Positions 50,370 to 59,200 of a stretch of DNA of 64,000 nt are shown here, piece by piece. The notes below the pieces were generated by a model, which saw nothing but the letters and a program-made list of their open reading frames with translations, ran no database searches and was not told where the DNA came from. Source of the DNA: Gemmataceae bacterium. Lineage in GTDB: Bacteria; Planctomycetota; Planctomycetia; Gemmatales; Gemmataceae. A program made the position numbers and the translations under genes. Location of the stretch: positions 30,712 to 94,711 of the forward strand of contig JALHPZ010000028.1 in the NCBI GenBank assembly GCA_022842245.1. Reading direction: 5' to 3'. The number at the start of each line of letters is the position of its first letter. The stretch's first letter is position 1.

Positions 50370-52172
50370 TCAATCATCCTCCAGCACCGCGAGGAACGCC
50401 TCCTGCGGGACCTCCACCTGGCCGATCGCCTTCATCCGCTTCTTGCCCTCGGCCTGCTTGTTCCACAACTTCCGCTTCCGGCTGATGTCGCCGCCGTAGC
50501 ACTTCGCGGTCACGTTCTTCTTCATCGCCGCAATGTTCTCCCGCGCGATGATCCGCGAACCGATCGCCGCCTGCAGCGACACCTCGAACAGGTGCCGGTC
50601 GATCTCCTTGCGCAGGCGCTCCAGCACCTTGCGCCCGCGGCGGTCGGCGTTGGCGCGGTGGACGATGATCGAGAGCGCGTCCACCCGGTTGCCGTGGACG
50701 AGGATGTCCATGCGCACGAGGTCGGCGGCGCGGTAGCCGACCACTTCGTAGTCCATCGTGCCGTAGCCGTGAGTGACGGACTTCAGTTTGTCGTAGAGGT
50801 CGTAGATGACTTCCGCGAGCGGCATCTCGAAGACGAGGATGACGCGCTGCGGGCTGAGGTATTCGGTGCGGAGGAAGCTGCCGCGGCGCTCGGTGCACAT
50901 CGACATCAGGTCGCCGATGTTCCCGGCCGGGATGAGGAAGCTGATCTTCACGATCGGCTCGCGGAACTCCTCGATGCCGCCGCCGTCGGGCACGTCCTGC
51001 GGGCCGTGGACCTGGATGACTTCGCCGTTCGTCTTCTTGATCTCGTAGGTGACGTTCGGCGCGGTCTGGACGAGGTTGAGTTCGCAGTCGCGTTCGAGGC
51101 GCTGCTGGATGATCTCGCGGTGGAGCATGCCGAGGAAGCCGCAGCGGAAGCCGAACCCGAGGCCGTCGGACACTTCCGGCGTGTAGCTGAAACTGCTGTC
51201 GTTGAGTTTGAGTTTGGCGAGGGCTTCGCGGAGGTCCTCGAACTCGTTGTTGTTCACCGGGTACAGCCCGGAGTAGACCATCGGCTTCGGCTCCTTGTAG
51301 CCGGCCATCGGCTCCGCGGTGGGCTTGAAGGCGTCCGTCACGGTGTCGCCGATGTTCACGTCGTCGATGGTCTTGATGTTCGCGGTGAAGTAGCCGACCT
51401 GCCCGGCGCCGAGTTCGTCGATCTTCGTCGGTTCGGGGCGGAACTGGCCCATTTCCGTCACGACGTATTCGCGCCCGGTGCGCATCAGCTTGATCCGCTG
51501 CCCCGGCTTGAGTGAGCCGTCGATCATCCGGATGTAGACGACGACGCCCTTGTAGGTGTCGAAGTGGCTGTTGTAGATGAGCGCTTTGAGAGGCTCGTCC
51601 GGCTTGCCGTTCGGCGCCGGCACGCGGTCGATGACCGCCGCCATCAACTCTTCAATGCCGAGGCCGGCCTTCGCCGAACACTTCAGCACCTCGTCCGGGT
51701 CCTCGACGAGCATCGCCTGTTCCATTTCGCCGATGACGAATTCCGGCCGGGCGTGCGGCAGGTCGATCTTGTTCAGCGTCGGCACGAGCTTCAAGTTCGC
51801 CTCCATGGCGAGGAAGCCGTTCGCCACCGTCTGCGCCTGCACGCCCTGGAAGGCGTCCACGAGCAGGATCGCCCCTTCGCACGCGGCGAGGCTGCGGGAG
51901 ACTTCGTAGTTGAAGTCGACGTGGCCGGGGGTGTCGATGAGGTTCAGCTCGTATTTTTGTCCGTGGTGTTCGTGGAAGATCGTGACGGGGTGCATGCGAA
52001 TGGTGATGCCGCGTTCGCGTTCGAGGTCCATGCTGTCGAGCGTCTGCGCCTTGATGTCGCGTTCGCTGACGGCGCCGGACTTGAGCAGGAACTGGTCCGC
52101 GAGGGTGCTCTTCCCGTGGTCGATGTGGGCGATGATGCAGAAGTTGCGGATCAGGTTCGTCGGCGTCGGCAT
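50370..52172 (-). CDS. lepA: Elongation factor 4 (LepA), GTPase
   Basis: A 600-residue ribosome-associated GTPase that back-translocates or assists ribosomes during elongation. G1 is AHIDHGKST, G2 lies in RGITIRM, G3 is DTPGHVDF and G4 is NKID. The LepA-specific C-terminal domain follows, with FGFRCGFLGMLHREIIQQRLERD, HGYGTMDYEVVGYRAADLVRMDILVHGNRVDALS and ENIAAMKKNVTAKCYGGDISRKRKLW. The length equals the family norm. The ATG at 52172 gives the canonical N-terminus. It stands about 100 nt from divergent DUF4058. Confidence 0.97.
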   Translation of the reverse strand: MPTPTNLIRNFCIIAHIDHGKSTLADQFLLKSGAVSERDIKAQTLDSMDLERERGITIRMHPVTIFHEHHGQKYELNLIDTPGHVDFNYEVSRSLAACEGAILLVDAFQGVQAQTVANGFLAMEANLKLVPTLNKIDLPHARPEFVIGEMEQAMLVEDPDEVLKCSAKAGLGIEELMAAVIDRVPAPNGKPDEPLKALIYNSHFDTYKGVVVYIRMIDGSLKPGQRIKLMRTGREYVVTEMGQFRPEPTKIDELGAGQVGYFTANIKTIDDVNIGDTVTDAFKPTAEPMAGYKEPKPMVYSGLYPVNNNEFEDLREALAKLKLNDSSFSYTPEVSDGLGFGFRCGFLGMLHREIIQQRLERDCELNLVQTAPNVTYEIKKTNGEVIQVHGPQDVPDGGGIEEFREPIVKISFLIPAGNIGDLMSMCTERRGSFLRTEYLSPQRVILVFEMPLAEVIYDLYDKLKSVTHGYGTMDYEVVGYRAADLVRMDILVHGNRVDALSIIVHRANADRRGRKVLERLRKEIDRHLFEVSLQAAIGSRIIARENIAAMKKNVTAKCYGGDISRKRKLWNKQAEGKKRMKAIGQVEVPQEAFLAVLEDD

Positions 52173-52269
52173 GTCGTGCGGCCCGGTGTCCGTGGCGAAA
52201 CGCACATTATACGGCGCAGGCGGCGCGGCGCGGACCGGGTAGAATGCCGAAGGCCCGAGGAGGCGAGCG

Positions 52270-52995
52270 ATGCCCGTGCACGACTGGACTCGCATGACGG
52301 GTGGGGACTTCCACCACTTCCACCAGCGGTGGATTCAGGCGATCGCCGATGCGTTGAATCGCGACCTGCTGCCGCCGGAGTACATGGCACTTTCGGAACA
52401 GGTGACCGCCCGGCCGATTCCGGATGTCGTGACGTTGCAGACCCGCCGACCGACGAAACCGCAGGGCGGAACCGCCGTCGCACCGACACCTCCCTCGGCG
52501 CGGCAGGTCGCCAAACTCGAACGGATCAACTACGCGAAGCGCGCCGACCGGATCGTCATCCGGCACGGCCGCGGCCGCATCGTGTCGGTGATCGAGATCG
52601 TTTCGCCGGGCAACAAGGACAGCCGAAACGCTCTTCGAAACTTCATCGAGAAGTCGGCCGATTTCCTGAACCAAGGCATCCACCTGATGGTGATCGACCT
52701 GTTCCCGCCGACATCGCGCGACCCGGCCGGTATTCAAAACGTCCTCATCGAAGAGTTCGGCGGCACTCCACTGGAATTGCCGGCGTCCCAGCCGCTCACC
52801 GCCGGTTCGTACGTGGCGTACGATGCGCCGACGGCGTACATCGAGACGCTCGGCGTCGGTGACGCGATTCCGTCTCTGCCCCTATTCCTGGAAGACGAGA
52901 CGGACTATCTGCCCGCGCCGCTGGAATCGAGCTACAACGAGGCGTTCCACGCATTACCCAGACAATTCAAGGACGAACTGACGTCGCCTTCCTGA
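52270..52995 (+). CDS. DUF4058 family protein
   Basis: A 241-residue protein of the DUF4058 family, seen mainly in Planctomycetes and Cyanobacteria and of unknown function. It begins with the family signature MPVHDWTRM and continues FHHFHQRWIQAIADALN, then the core IRHGRGRIVSVIEIVSPGNK with a conserved Glu-Pro/Glu-Ser region resembling a nuclease-like or PD-(D/E)XK-like strand. It ends LESSYNEAFHALPRQF. The start at 52270 has GAGGAGG upstream. No signal peptide. Its stop lies 20 nt from that of the convergent selD. Confidence 0.88.
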   Translation: MPVHDWTRMTGGDFHHFHQRWIQAIADALNRDLLPPEYMALSEQVTARPIPDVVTLQTRRPTKPQGGTAVAPTPPSARQVAKLERINYAKRADRIVIRHGRGRIVSVIEIVSPGNKDSRNALRNFIEKSADFLNQGIHLMVIDLFPPTSRDPAGIQNVLIEEFGGTPLELPASQPLTAGSYVAYDAPTAYIETLGVGDAIPSLPLFLEDETDYLPAPLESSYNEAFHALPRQFKDELTSPS

Positions 52996-53014
52996 TTCGT
53001 GCCCACACTCGTTT

Positions 53015-54070
53015 TCACTTCACCCACAGGGCGTGTTCGCGGCGCGGCACGACTTCGCCCACGACGGCGGCGGCGAGCGTCCCGGCGACCTTCAACTCCT
53101 CCAAAAGCTTCGGCAGCCTGTCGGCCGCGATGGCGATCAGCAATCCGCCGCTCGTCTGGGCGTCATAGAACGCCTCGCGGCGGAGTTCGTCCACGGCACC
53201 GTCGAAGTGCGTCCCCGCGATCGTGTAGTTCGTATTCGAGGTACTCGCCCGGGTGCGAAACTTCTTGAGGTCCAGTTCCATCAGGCCGGGGAGGAGCGGA
53301 AGCTTTGCGAGGTCGAAGACGATGGTGACATTCGCGCCTTCGGCCATTTCGAAGCCGTGGCCGGCGAGGCCGAAGCCGGTCACGTCGGTGGCGGCGGTCG
53401 CGCCGGCGGCGAGCATGGCGGCGCAGCCGGCCTTGTTGAGCGTCGTCATGCTTTCGATGGCGGCGCGGTAGAGGCCGTCCGGGCAGGTTGCCTTTTTCGC
53501 CGCCGTCGTGACGAACCCGGTGCCGAGCGGCTTGGTCAGCACCAGCACGTCGCCCGGCTTCGCGTTGGCGTTGGTCAGCACGCGGTCCGGGTGGATCGTG
53601 CCGGTCACGGAAAGGCCGAACTTGATCTCCACATCGCGCACCGTGTGGCCGCCGACCACGGCGCAATCGGCGGCCGCGCAGCGCTCCGCCCCGCCGGCGA
53701 GGATGCGGCCGAGAATCTCCAGGTCCAGCTTGTCGTCCGGGAACCCGGCGAGGTTCATCGCCGTCACCGGCGTACCGCCCATCGCGTACACGTCGCTCAG
53801 GGCGTTCGCCGCCGCGATCTGGCCGTAGACGAATGGGTCATCCACGAGCGGCGGGAAGAAATCGAGGGTTTGGACGAGCGCGAGCGTGGACGTGAGTCGC
53901 CAGACCCCCGCGTCGTCGTGCGTTTCGGTGCCGACGATCAGGTTGGGGGAACGGTTCGCGGGGAGGCGACTCAGGACCTGAGTCAAGCTGCCGGCGGGCA
54001 ACTTGCCGGCTCAACCGGCGCAGGTCGCGTAGTCGGTCAGCCGGAATTTCCGCTCGTTCGTTTCGCCCAT
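53015..54070 (-). CDS. selD: Selenophosphate synthetase, selenocysteine-containing (in-frame TGA)
   Basis: A 351-residue selenide, water dikinase that makes selenophosphate from selenide and ATP for Sec-tRNA synthesis. An in-frame TGA (54011-54013) sits at residue 20, giving TCAGUAGKL with Cys17, Sec20 and Lys23. This is exactly where SelD proteins carry the catalytic Cys or Sec and the essential Lys. Downstream, family sequence is intact: DDAGVW, DFFPPLVDDPFVYGQIAAANALSDVYAMGG, VVGGHTV, DVTGFGLAGHG and DAQTSGGLL. Without read-through the frame would start at TTG 54001 and miss the active site. ATG at 54070 has GGAGG 8 nt upstream. It follows the SelW-like gene by 29 nt on the same strand, so the two form an operon. 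Confidence 0.95.
53968..53984 (-). promoter_or_regulatory. SECIS-like hairpin in selD
   Basis: Read in the mRNA, GACUCA and UGAGUC pair to leave an apical loop GGUCC (a seventh G-C pair is possible). The GGU of the loop lies 33-35 nt downstream of the UGA codon, and Gly-Gly-Uridine apical loops are the SelB recognition feature of bacterial SECIS elements such as that of fdhF. It is longer-spaced than fdhF but within what is seen in bacteria. A GCCGGC inverted repeat lies nearer the UGA. Confidence 0.65.
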
Positions 54071-54099
54071 CGCATCGTCCTCCGTTGGGCCGGGAACCG

Positions 54100-54345
54100 T
54101 CAGCGGTTCGCCGGCAGTCGCGCCCGGACGGCGTCCAGCATCGCGCGCTCGTCCGGAAAGGAACCCGTCGCCAGCTTCGAGTAAATCAACTCGCCGTCGA
54201 CGGTCAGTTCAAAGCATCCACCCCGTGCGGGGATCAGCTTGTATTCCTGCACTTTTTGCTTCAAGCCTTCGAGAATCCGGCCCGTCAAACTGAGGGCGTT
54301 CGGCTCGTAGCCTCAAGCCGCGCAGTATTTCAGCTCGATCTTCAT
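54100..54345 (-). CDS. SelW-like (Rdx family) selenoprotein (in-frame TGA)
   Basis: An 81-residue thioredoxin-fold protein of the SelT/SelW/SelH (Rdx) family, proposed redox function. From ATG 54345 it reads MKIELKYCAAUGYEP, where U is the TGA at 54313-54315. The CxxU motif is Cys8-Ala-Ala-Sec11, the family's canonical position. It continues KVQEYKLIPARGGCFELTVDGELIYSKLATGSFPDE, which contains the family's GxFE-like segment and the LxTGxFPD end. Without recoding, a caller would start near 54288 and lose the redox motif. It directly precedes selD. Confidence 0.92.
54280..54297 (-). promoter_or_regulatory. SECIS-like hairpin in the SelW-like gene
   Basis: In the mRNA, GCCC pairs with GGGC and UCA with UGA around a GUU loop, with one bulged C. 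It begins 15 nt after the UGA codon, a position normal for bacterial SECIS elements. The stem is shorter than in selD, so support is moderate. Confidence 0.5.
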
Positions 54346-54598
54346 CTCAGGCCTTTCCTCAAACTTGGGGGGTTCTTGGCCGCTTCCCTCTCATGATAGG
54401 AGAGTCGGGGCCGGTCGCGTTAAGCGCCGTTGACGGGCGGGGAAGCGCCGGGGCGGCATTTGTGGGCGAACCCGACACCGCGCGGGAATTTTGGGCATTC
54501 GCGCCGCACGCCACCTTGCGGACTTTCCGCATCCTCGGCATAATCCTCCTTACTTCAATAATTCACGCTTCCGCGCAATTTTATCGTCCGGGTCCGCC

Positions 54599-55105
54599 AT
54601 GAACGATCGCAACGAAGAGGACATCTTCCTGATCAGCGGCCGGCTCCGCCCCGACGTGGTGGACGAACCGACCGCGCAGGCCCTGCGCGAAGCGCTCTGC
54701 TTCACCCGCGCAACGAACTGGGACAGCGTGCGCACGCCGCACCTGTTCATGGGTCTGCTGGCGGCGCCCGACCCCGGAGTCGAAGCCTGGTCGTCCCGCC
54801 TCGGCGCGGACATCAACAAACTGCTCGATCAATTCCGCGACCTGTTCTATCAGGAAGCCGAGCCGGTACCGCCGCTCCTGCTCAATCGCGAATTCTTCTC
54901 CGACAACGTGCTGCGCTTACTGCGGGACGCGAGCGCCCGGGCGCGGGATTACGGCCGGTCGACCATGTCGCAGATGGACCTGCTCATCACGATCTTCAGC
55001 ACGCCGAACAGCATCGTGGCCGAGTGCTTCGAGCGCATCGGCGTGTCGGCGAGCCACCTCACCGAAACCGCCGTCGCCGCCGAGCGCGAAGTGGCGCTGG
55101 GGTAA
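54599..55105 (+). CDS. Stand-alone Clp N-terminal-like domain protein
   Basis: A 168-residue protein resembling the two-repeat N-terminal domain of ClpA/ClpB/ClpC, without any AAA module. The two halves read TAQALREALCFTRATNWDSVRTPHLFMGLLA and VLRLLRDASARARDYGRSTMSQMDLLITIFS, each with the Clp_N helix pattern and the H/D-LL segment. Such proteins can act as adaptors or as peptide-binding modules. The start at 54599 gives MNDRNEEDIFLISGRL. A 253-nt gap separates it from the divergent selenoprotein operon. A stem-loop follows the gene. Confidence 0.75.
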   Translation: MNDRNEEDIFLISGRLRPDVVDEPTAQALREALCFTRATNWDSVRTPHLFMGLLAAPDPGVEAWSSRLGADINKLLDQFRDLFYQEAEPVPPLLLNREFFSDNVLRLLRDASARARDYGRSTMSQMDLLITIFSTPNSIVAECFERIGVSASHLTETAVAAEREVALG

Positions 55106-55137
55106 GGAAAAGAGAAGAATCGAATGTCGAACAGGAA

Positions 55138-55161
55138 GCCCCGCGACGATCATCGCGGGGC
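55138..55161 (+). terminator. Stem-loop after the Clp_N-like gene, possible terminator
   Basis: A 9-bp stem GCCCCGCGA against TCGCGGGGC lies 33 nt past the stop. The same GC stem core closes the giant gene at 14014. There is no T-run here, and it ends only 12 nt before the next start codon, so termination is uncertain. Confidence 0.4.
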
Positions 55162-55173
55162 CGGGCACGAACG

Positions 55174-55425
55174 ATGAACCCCCTTGTCCCCCTCCATTCC
55201 GACGACGCCCTTCTGCCGTTGAAACTCGCTCAATTCCGCAAGTTCTCTACCGACGACTTGATACGATCCCTCGCGCCCGGACAAGAAGGATCGTTGAAAA
55301 CCCGTCCGGATGGTACGATGCTGGATGGGCACCATCGGATTCGGATTCTGCGGGAACGCGGAATCGACGTCGATAGATTGCCACGCGAGGTCATCCCCAA
55401 AGTTGTTCTCAACGACCTCCCTTAA
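55174..55425 (+). CDS. Small ParB-like protein
   Basis: An 83-residue protein. Sequence such as LKLAQFRKFSTDDLIRSLAPGQEGSLKTRPDGTMLDGHHRIRILRERGIDVDRLP resembles a short ParB-like/Srx-type nucleotide-binding fold, in which DGxHR is the conserved loop (DGHHR near residues 51-55). There is no DNA-binding HTH domain, so a role in chromosome partition is unlikely. It starts 15 nt before a dual-specificity phosphatase gene on the same strand. I believe this pair recurs in planctomycetes, but I cannot verify this here. Confidence 0.7.
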   Translation: MNPLVPLHSDDALLPLKLAQFRKFSTDDLIRSLAPGQEGSLKTRPDGTMLDGHHRIRILRERGIDVDRLPREVIPKVVLNDLP

Positions 55426-55440
55426 GAGTTGTTTTCCGCG

Positions 55441-55950
55441 ATGAAGACCGAACCATACTGGATTTCGGGACCGTGGACCGGGCGCTTGGCGATCGCGCCG
55501 CGGCCGCGCGGTCACGACTGGCTGGAGGACGAACTCGGCCACTGGAAACGGTCCGGCGTCGATGGCGTCGTATCGCTGCTCACGGAAGAGGAAATCAAAA
55601 CGTTCGGATTGGCCGACGAGGGCCGACTGAGCCAGGAAGCCGGAATGGAGTACGAACACTTCCCGATCGAGGATCGGGCGATTCCTTCCGATGACGACCG
55701 GGCGCACGAATGGATCGCGCGCATCGAATCGGGGCTTCGGAGCGGTCGATCCGTGCTCGTCCATTGCCGACAGGGGATCGGCCGGGCCGCGTCGCTCGCC
55801 ATCGCGACCCTCGTCCATGCCGGGGTCGAGATTGACGACGCGATCGCGGAGGTCGCGCGGGCGCGCGGCCGACCGGTACCCGAGACGACGGAACAACTCC
55901 GCTGGCTCCGCGAGTACGCCGAGACCGTCGCGACGGCGGCGGCAAAATAA
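55441..55950 (+). CDS. Dual-specificity / tyrosine protein phosphatase
   Basis: A 169-residue phosphatase of the cysteine-based PTP superfamily. The signature loop is VLVHCRQGIGRAAS (CX5R, Cys near residue 103, Arg near 109), and the general acid is probably the Asp in PIEDRAIP, about 30 residues earlier. It begins MKTEPYWISGPWTGRLAIAPRPRG, a proline/arginine-rich start typical of this planctomycete group. Cytoplasmic. Probably counteracts kinases or targets the ParB-like partner, but neither is shown. The stop is 8 nt from that of the convergent secreted-protein gene. Confidence 0.9.
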   Translation: MKTEPYWISGPWTGRLAIAPRPRGHDWLEDELGHWKRSGVDGVVSLLTEEEIKTFGLADEGRLSQEAGMEYEHFPIEDRAIPSDDDRAHEWIARIESGLRSGRSVLVHCRQGIGRAASLAIATLVHAGVEIDDAIAEVARARGRPVPETTEQLRWLREYAETVATAAAK

Positions 55951-55957
55951 ATACCGT

Positions 55958-58900
55958 TTACCGATCCACCAGCAGCATGTCGGCCACGTCCAGCGGAAGG
56001 GTCACGATCGTCGCACCGTCGCGCTCGGTTGACTTCAGCTCGCCTCGCTCCACGCTGCGGATCGACTTCGCGCCCGCCAGCCCGTTGATCCGCACCCGCA
56101 GCATCGGGATCGCCTTCCCGGAATAGTTCAACAGCGGCACCGCCAGCTTGCCGGGCGAGTCGATGCACGTCGTCTCCACGAACGGCTCGCTGCACTCCAC
56201 CGGCCGGGCGAAGTCCGCGCCCACGAAATCGTCCACGAGCGCCGCCCGCAGCTTCGCGTCCATGCCCGTCGGCAGCGAATGGTTGAAGCCCGACTCCACC
56301 GTCGCCCGGTCCACCGGGAGCACCGGCAGCCCGCTCTTCAGATACGCCTGCCCCGGCAGGAAACCGAAATGCACCACGCGGCCCTTCCCGTGCGCCTTCT
56401 CCACCACCGCCGGCGAGCCGTCCTTGTACGTGCCGACCACCTTTCCGTCCGACGGCACGAGCCGCTGCTTCCATGCGATCACCGGCACGCTCTGCCTCGC
56501 CCAGCTCACCGTGTCGATCGGCTCGTAAACCGGCAGATCCTGCTTCGCGAAGAACGGCTGGTTCTCCTTCAGCAGATACTTCGCCACGAGGTTCGGATCG
56601 GTGGCGATTGATTGCTCCTTCACGCCGTACAGCTCCGCCGCCTTCGCGTTCGGCCGGTTGAACTCGTCGAGGAACCCGCCGCCCACCGTCGACACGACCG
56701 TGCCGCCGGCCTCGGCGAACTTCTTCAGCGCGTCGATCGCCTTCGAGTGCAGCCATTGCTGGCCGACGTAGATGACCTTCATCTCCTTCGCCCGGCCTTC
56801 GATCAGGTCGTCTTCGCTCAGGAAATCGACCGGCACCTGCGCATGCCGCAGGGCGTAATAAATCGCCTTGCGTTCGTTGTTGTGCAGGGCGAGGCCGAAG
56901 TTGTTCACGCCCGTCTGGATCTCGTCGACGCTGGAGAGCAGCAACCCGACCTTCGCGGAGCGGACCTTGCCGTCGACAACGTAGTCCTCGAACGCCCCCG
57001 CGTCGTGGCCCACCTCGCGCACCGCCTTCCAGATGCCGAGGTCGTCGGTGGCGATGTAGTTCTCCGTCGCCGCGATCGCCATCGGGCTGGCACAGAAGTA
57101 GTCGACGTGCTTCGCCCCGTGCGCCACGGCCGTGTAGAAGGAGAGCCGGAAGCGGCCCGGCGTCGTGCCTGGCGAGTGCGGCATCACGTACATGTGGATC
57201 GGCAGGTTGTCGTACTTCGCCCCGGCGCGGAAGCCCGACACGAGGAACCCCGTCGCCTGCACGCTGAACTCCGGCACGCCCCAGACGTAGTCTTCGCCCC
57301 ACGGTATGCTCATCGCCTTCAGGCGGAACGTGCGGATGTAGTCCAGTTCGCTCACGAGATAGTTCGCGTGCGGCGAGTAGTTCGCACCCGTGTAGATCCC
57401 CTTCTCGCGGTAGAGGGCCGTGCCCTTCGCGTAGTGGGCGCCGCCCTTCTCCTTGGCGGCGAGCTGCGAGTAGTACCAGAGCGGGTGCGCCTTCTTCTTC
57501 GCGATCTCCTCCGGTTTGTCGCCGGGCTTGATGGAAATGTGTTCGACTTTGCCGTCGAAGGTGACGTCGCGAGCCTTGAGCCAGTCGGCGAACTCGGCAT
57601 CCGTCACGGGCATCGAGGGCAGATGGATCTCATCCCCGTAGCTGACGATGCGCAGGTTCGCGAGGCCGCCCTTGCGCCCGGCTTCGTACTTCGCGATCGC
57701 CGCCGGCGTCGGGTCGGGCCAGTGCGCCACCAGTTCGCGCTTCGCGGAATCGGGCACGAGCCAGGTGTTATCGGCGAGTTCCTTCGCGAGTTCCTTTACG
57801 GCCGGATCGTCGAAGCCGCGGCCGCCGAAGCCGAGCACGCCGTAGAGCAGGAACCGCTTCGGCACGGAGCCGCGCTTTGGCATCTTCCTCACTTCGGCGA
57901 GCAGCCACTGTACCGCTTCCTTCTGCGTGCGGATCGTCGGCGGCCAGTGCCGCGCCAGCTCCTTCGCGAGCGCCGGCGACGGGTCCGCGACGCCGGGAAT
58001 TTCGAACGCCTCCGGCTCCGTGAGGAGCTTCTCCTTGATGACGCGGAAGCCGCCCTTTCCATCCGGCACGGCGAATTCCAACTTGAGCTTCAGGCCCTTC
58101 GCGCCGTTCTTGTAGATCGCCTGCGGCTTCCAGGTCGAATTGTTGAGCGAATCGAGAACCGGCCCCATCGGCGCCCAGCCGCTCGTCTGCCCCAATTGCA
58201 GGTACTCCGAGTCCGGGGCCGCGAAAGCCTTCGGCGACTTCGGATTCTTCGGGTCGGACGGCTTCAGGTAGTCGTCGGGGTTGAGTTCCTTCATACCGAT
58301 GGAACGACCCAGCCTCGGCCCGGCGTTCCGATAGCTTGTTTCGTCCGTCACCAGCCCGCTCTTCAGGACGCGCGTCGTCGGCCAGTCGCGGATGTGGATG
58401 TAGTACGGCGAGTGCTGGCCCAAGAAGTCCGGGGCGACGACGGGAATGCACGGCCCCAGACCGTCGGCGGGGTTCGTGAATCGGACGAACAGGTCGCCCG
58501 CTTGCGTCAGCCAGCCGTCGTATTCGAGGTAGCTCGCCTTCTTCTGCGCCTCCATACCGACGGTGTCGTTCGTGAGCAGGATGGCATCGACGTGGCGCTT
58601 GGCGGCCCGCAGGCGCGGCTTGCCGCTCTCCAGTTGCGGCCCAGCGAGCAGGCGCAAGGTGGCCGGACCTTTCTTCAGCTTCGCCGTCGCCTTTTGCTGC
58701 CAGACGAGGTTGTCGGTGCCGCCCCAGCCGTAGCGCTCCATCGGCACGCGCTGGTGCCCGTTGAACGCCCAGATTTTCGGATCCTCGAGCTTCCCGAACG
58801 TCTCACGGTAGACCTTCGCGCCGTTCTGCTCGATCTCGACGGTGAACTCGACGGAGAATTGGAACGGCTGCTCGTAGCGAGCGAAGACGTGGAATTCGCC

Positions 58901-59143
58901 ATCGTCAGGAAGTTCGATCTTCTGCGTCGCGACGGCATCCGCATGTGCATCCGCCCCGAGGCACGCCATGCGCGACAGGAATGTGACCGCGAACGTGGAG
59001 GCGTAATAGTTGTCGCGGAACGGCACGACGCCCCAGCCGCGCTCGACGGTGAAGTCCTCGCCCTCGGCGACGAGGCGGATCGGCTTTGGCTCCGCGGCGG
59101 CAAGGGACGAGGCAAAAAGGACGAAAACGAGGGCGCTGCGCAT
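55958..59143 (-). CDS. Large secreted protein with GH42-like C-terminal domains
   Basis: A 1061-residue exported protein starting with signal peptide MRSALVFVLFASSLAAAEP. I do not recognise its whole family. The first ~200 residues look like a beta-sandwich (EFHVFARYEQPFQFSVEFTVEI). The middle includes SYGDEIHLPSMPVTDAEFADW and IPWGEDYVWGVPEFSVQATGFLVSGFR, which recall a TIM-barrel glycosidase with acidic residues. The C-terminal third has VGLLLSSVDEIQTG and IYVGQQWLHSKAIDALKKFAEAGGTVVSTVGGGFLDEFN, the pattern of a beta-galactosidase (GH42) trimerisation/glutamine-amidotransferase-like domain. A sugar-degrading role is plausible but not proven. It is preceded by a hairpin repeat. Confidence 0.75.
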   Translation of the reverse strand: MRSALVFVLFASSLAAAEPKPIRLVAEGEDFTVERGWGVVPFRDNYYASTFAVTFLSRMACLGADAHADAVATQKIELPDDGEFHVFARYEQPFQFSVEFTVEIEQNGAKVYRETFGKLEDPKIWAFNGHQRVPMERYGWGGTDNLVWQQKATAKLKKGPATLRLLAGPQLESGKPRLRAAKRHVDAILLTNDTVGMEAQKKASYLEYDGWLTQAGDLFVRFTNPADGLGPCIPVVAPDFLGQHSPYYIHIRDWPTTRVLKSGLVTDETSYRNAGPRLGRSIGMKELNPDDYLKPSDPKNPKSPKAFAAPDSEYLQLGQTSGWAPMGPVLDSLNNSTWKPQAIYKNGAKGLKLKLEFAVPDGKGGFRVIKEKLLTEPEAFEIPGVADPSPALAKELARHWPPTIRTQKEAVQWLLAEVRKMPKRGSVPKRFLLYGVLGFGGRGFDDPAVKELAKELADNTWLVPDSAKRELVAHWPDPTPAAIAKYEAGRKGGLANLRIVSYGDEIHLPSMPVTDAEFADWLKARDVTFDGKVEHISIKPGDKPEEIAKKKAHPLWYYSQLAAKEKGGAHYAKGTALYREKGIYTGANYSPHANYLVSELDYIRTFRLKAMSIPWGEDYVWGVPEFSVQATGFLVSGFRAGAKYDNLPIHMYVMPHSPGTTPGRFRLSFYTAVAHGAKHVDYFCASPMAIAATENYIATDDLGIWKAVREVGHDAGAFEDYVVDGKVRSAKVGLLLSSVDEIQTGVNNFGLALHNNERKAIYYALRHAQVPVDFLSEDDLIEGRAKEMKVIYVGQQWLHSKAIDALKKFAEAGGTVVSTVGGGFLDEFNRPNAKAAELYGVKEQSIATDPNLVAKYLLKENQPFFAKQDLPVYEPIDTVSWARQSVPVIAWKQRLVPSDGKVVGTYKDGSPAVVEKAHGKGRVVHFGFLPGQAYLKSGLPVLPVDRATVESGFNHSLPTGMDAKLRAALVDDFVGADFARPVECSEPFVETTCIDSPGKLAVPLLNYSGKAIPMLRVRINGLAGAKSIRSVERGELKSTERDGATIVTLPLDVADMLLVDR

Positions 59144-59200
59144 GGGTAGGGTACCGTGGAAACTTTGCGAAACGATCGTTCGGGCGGAATCGAGTGCCGA

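Noticed and set aside
53015..54001. SelD start at TTG 54001
   Set aside because: It lacks the catalytic Cys/Sec and Lys segment. Extending through TGA restores the family N-terminus with a good SD and ATG at 54070.
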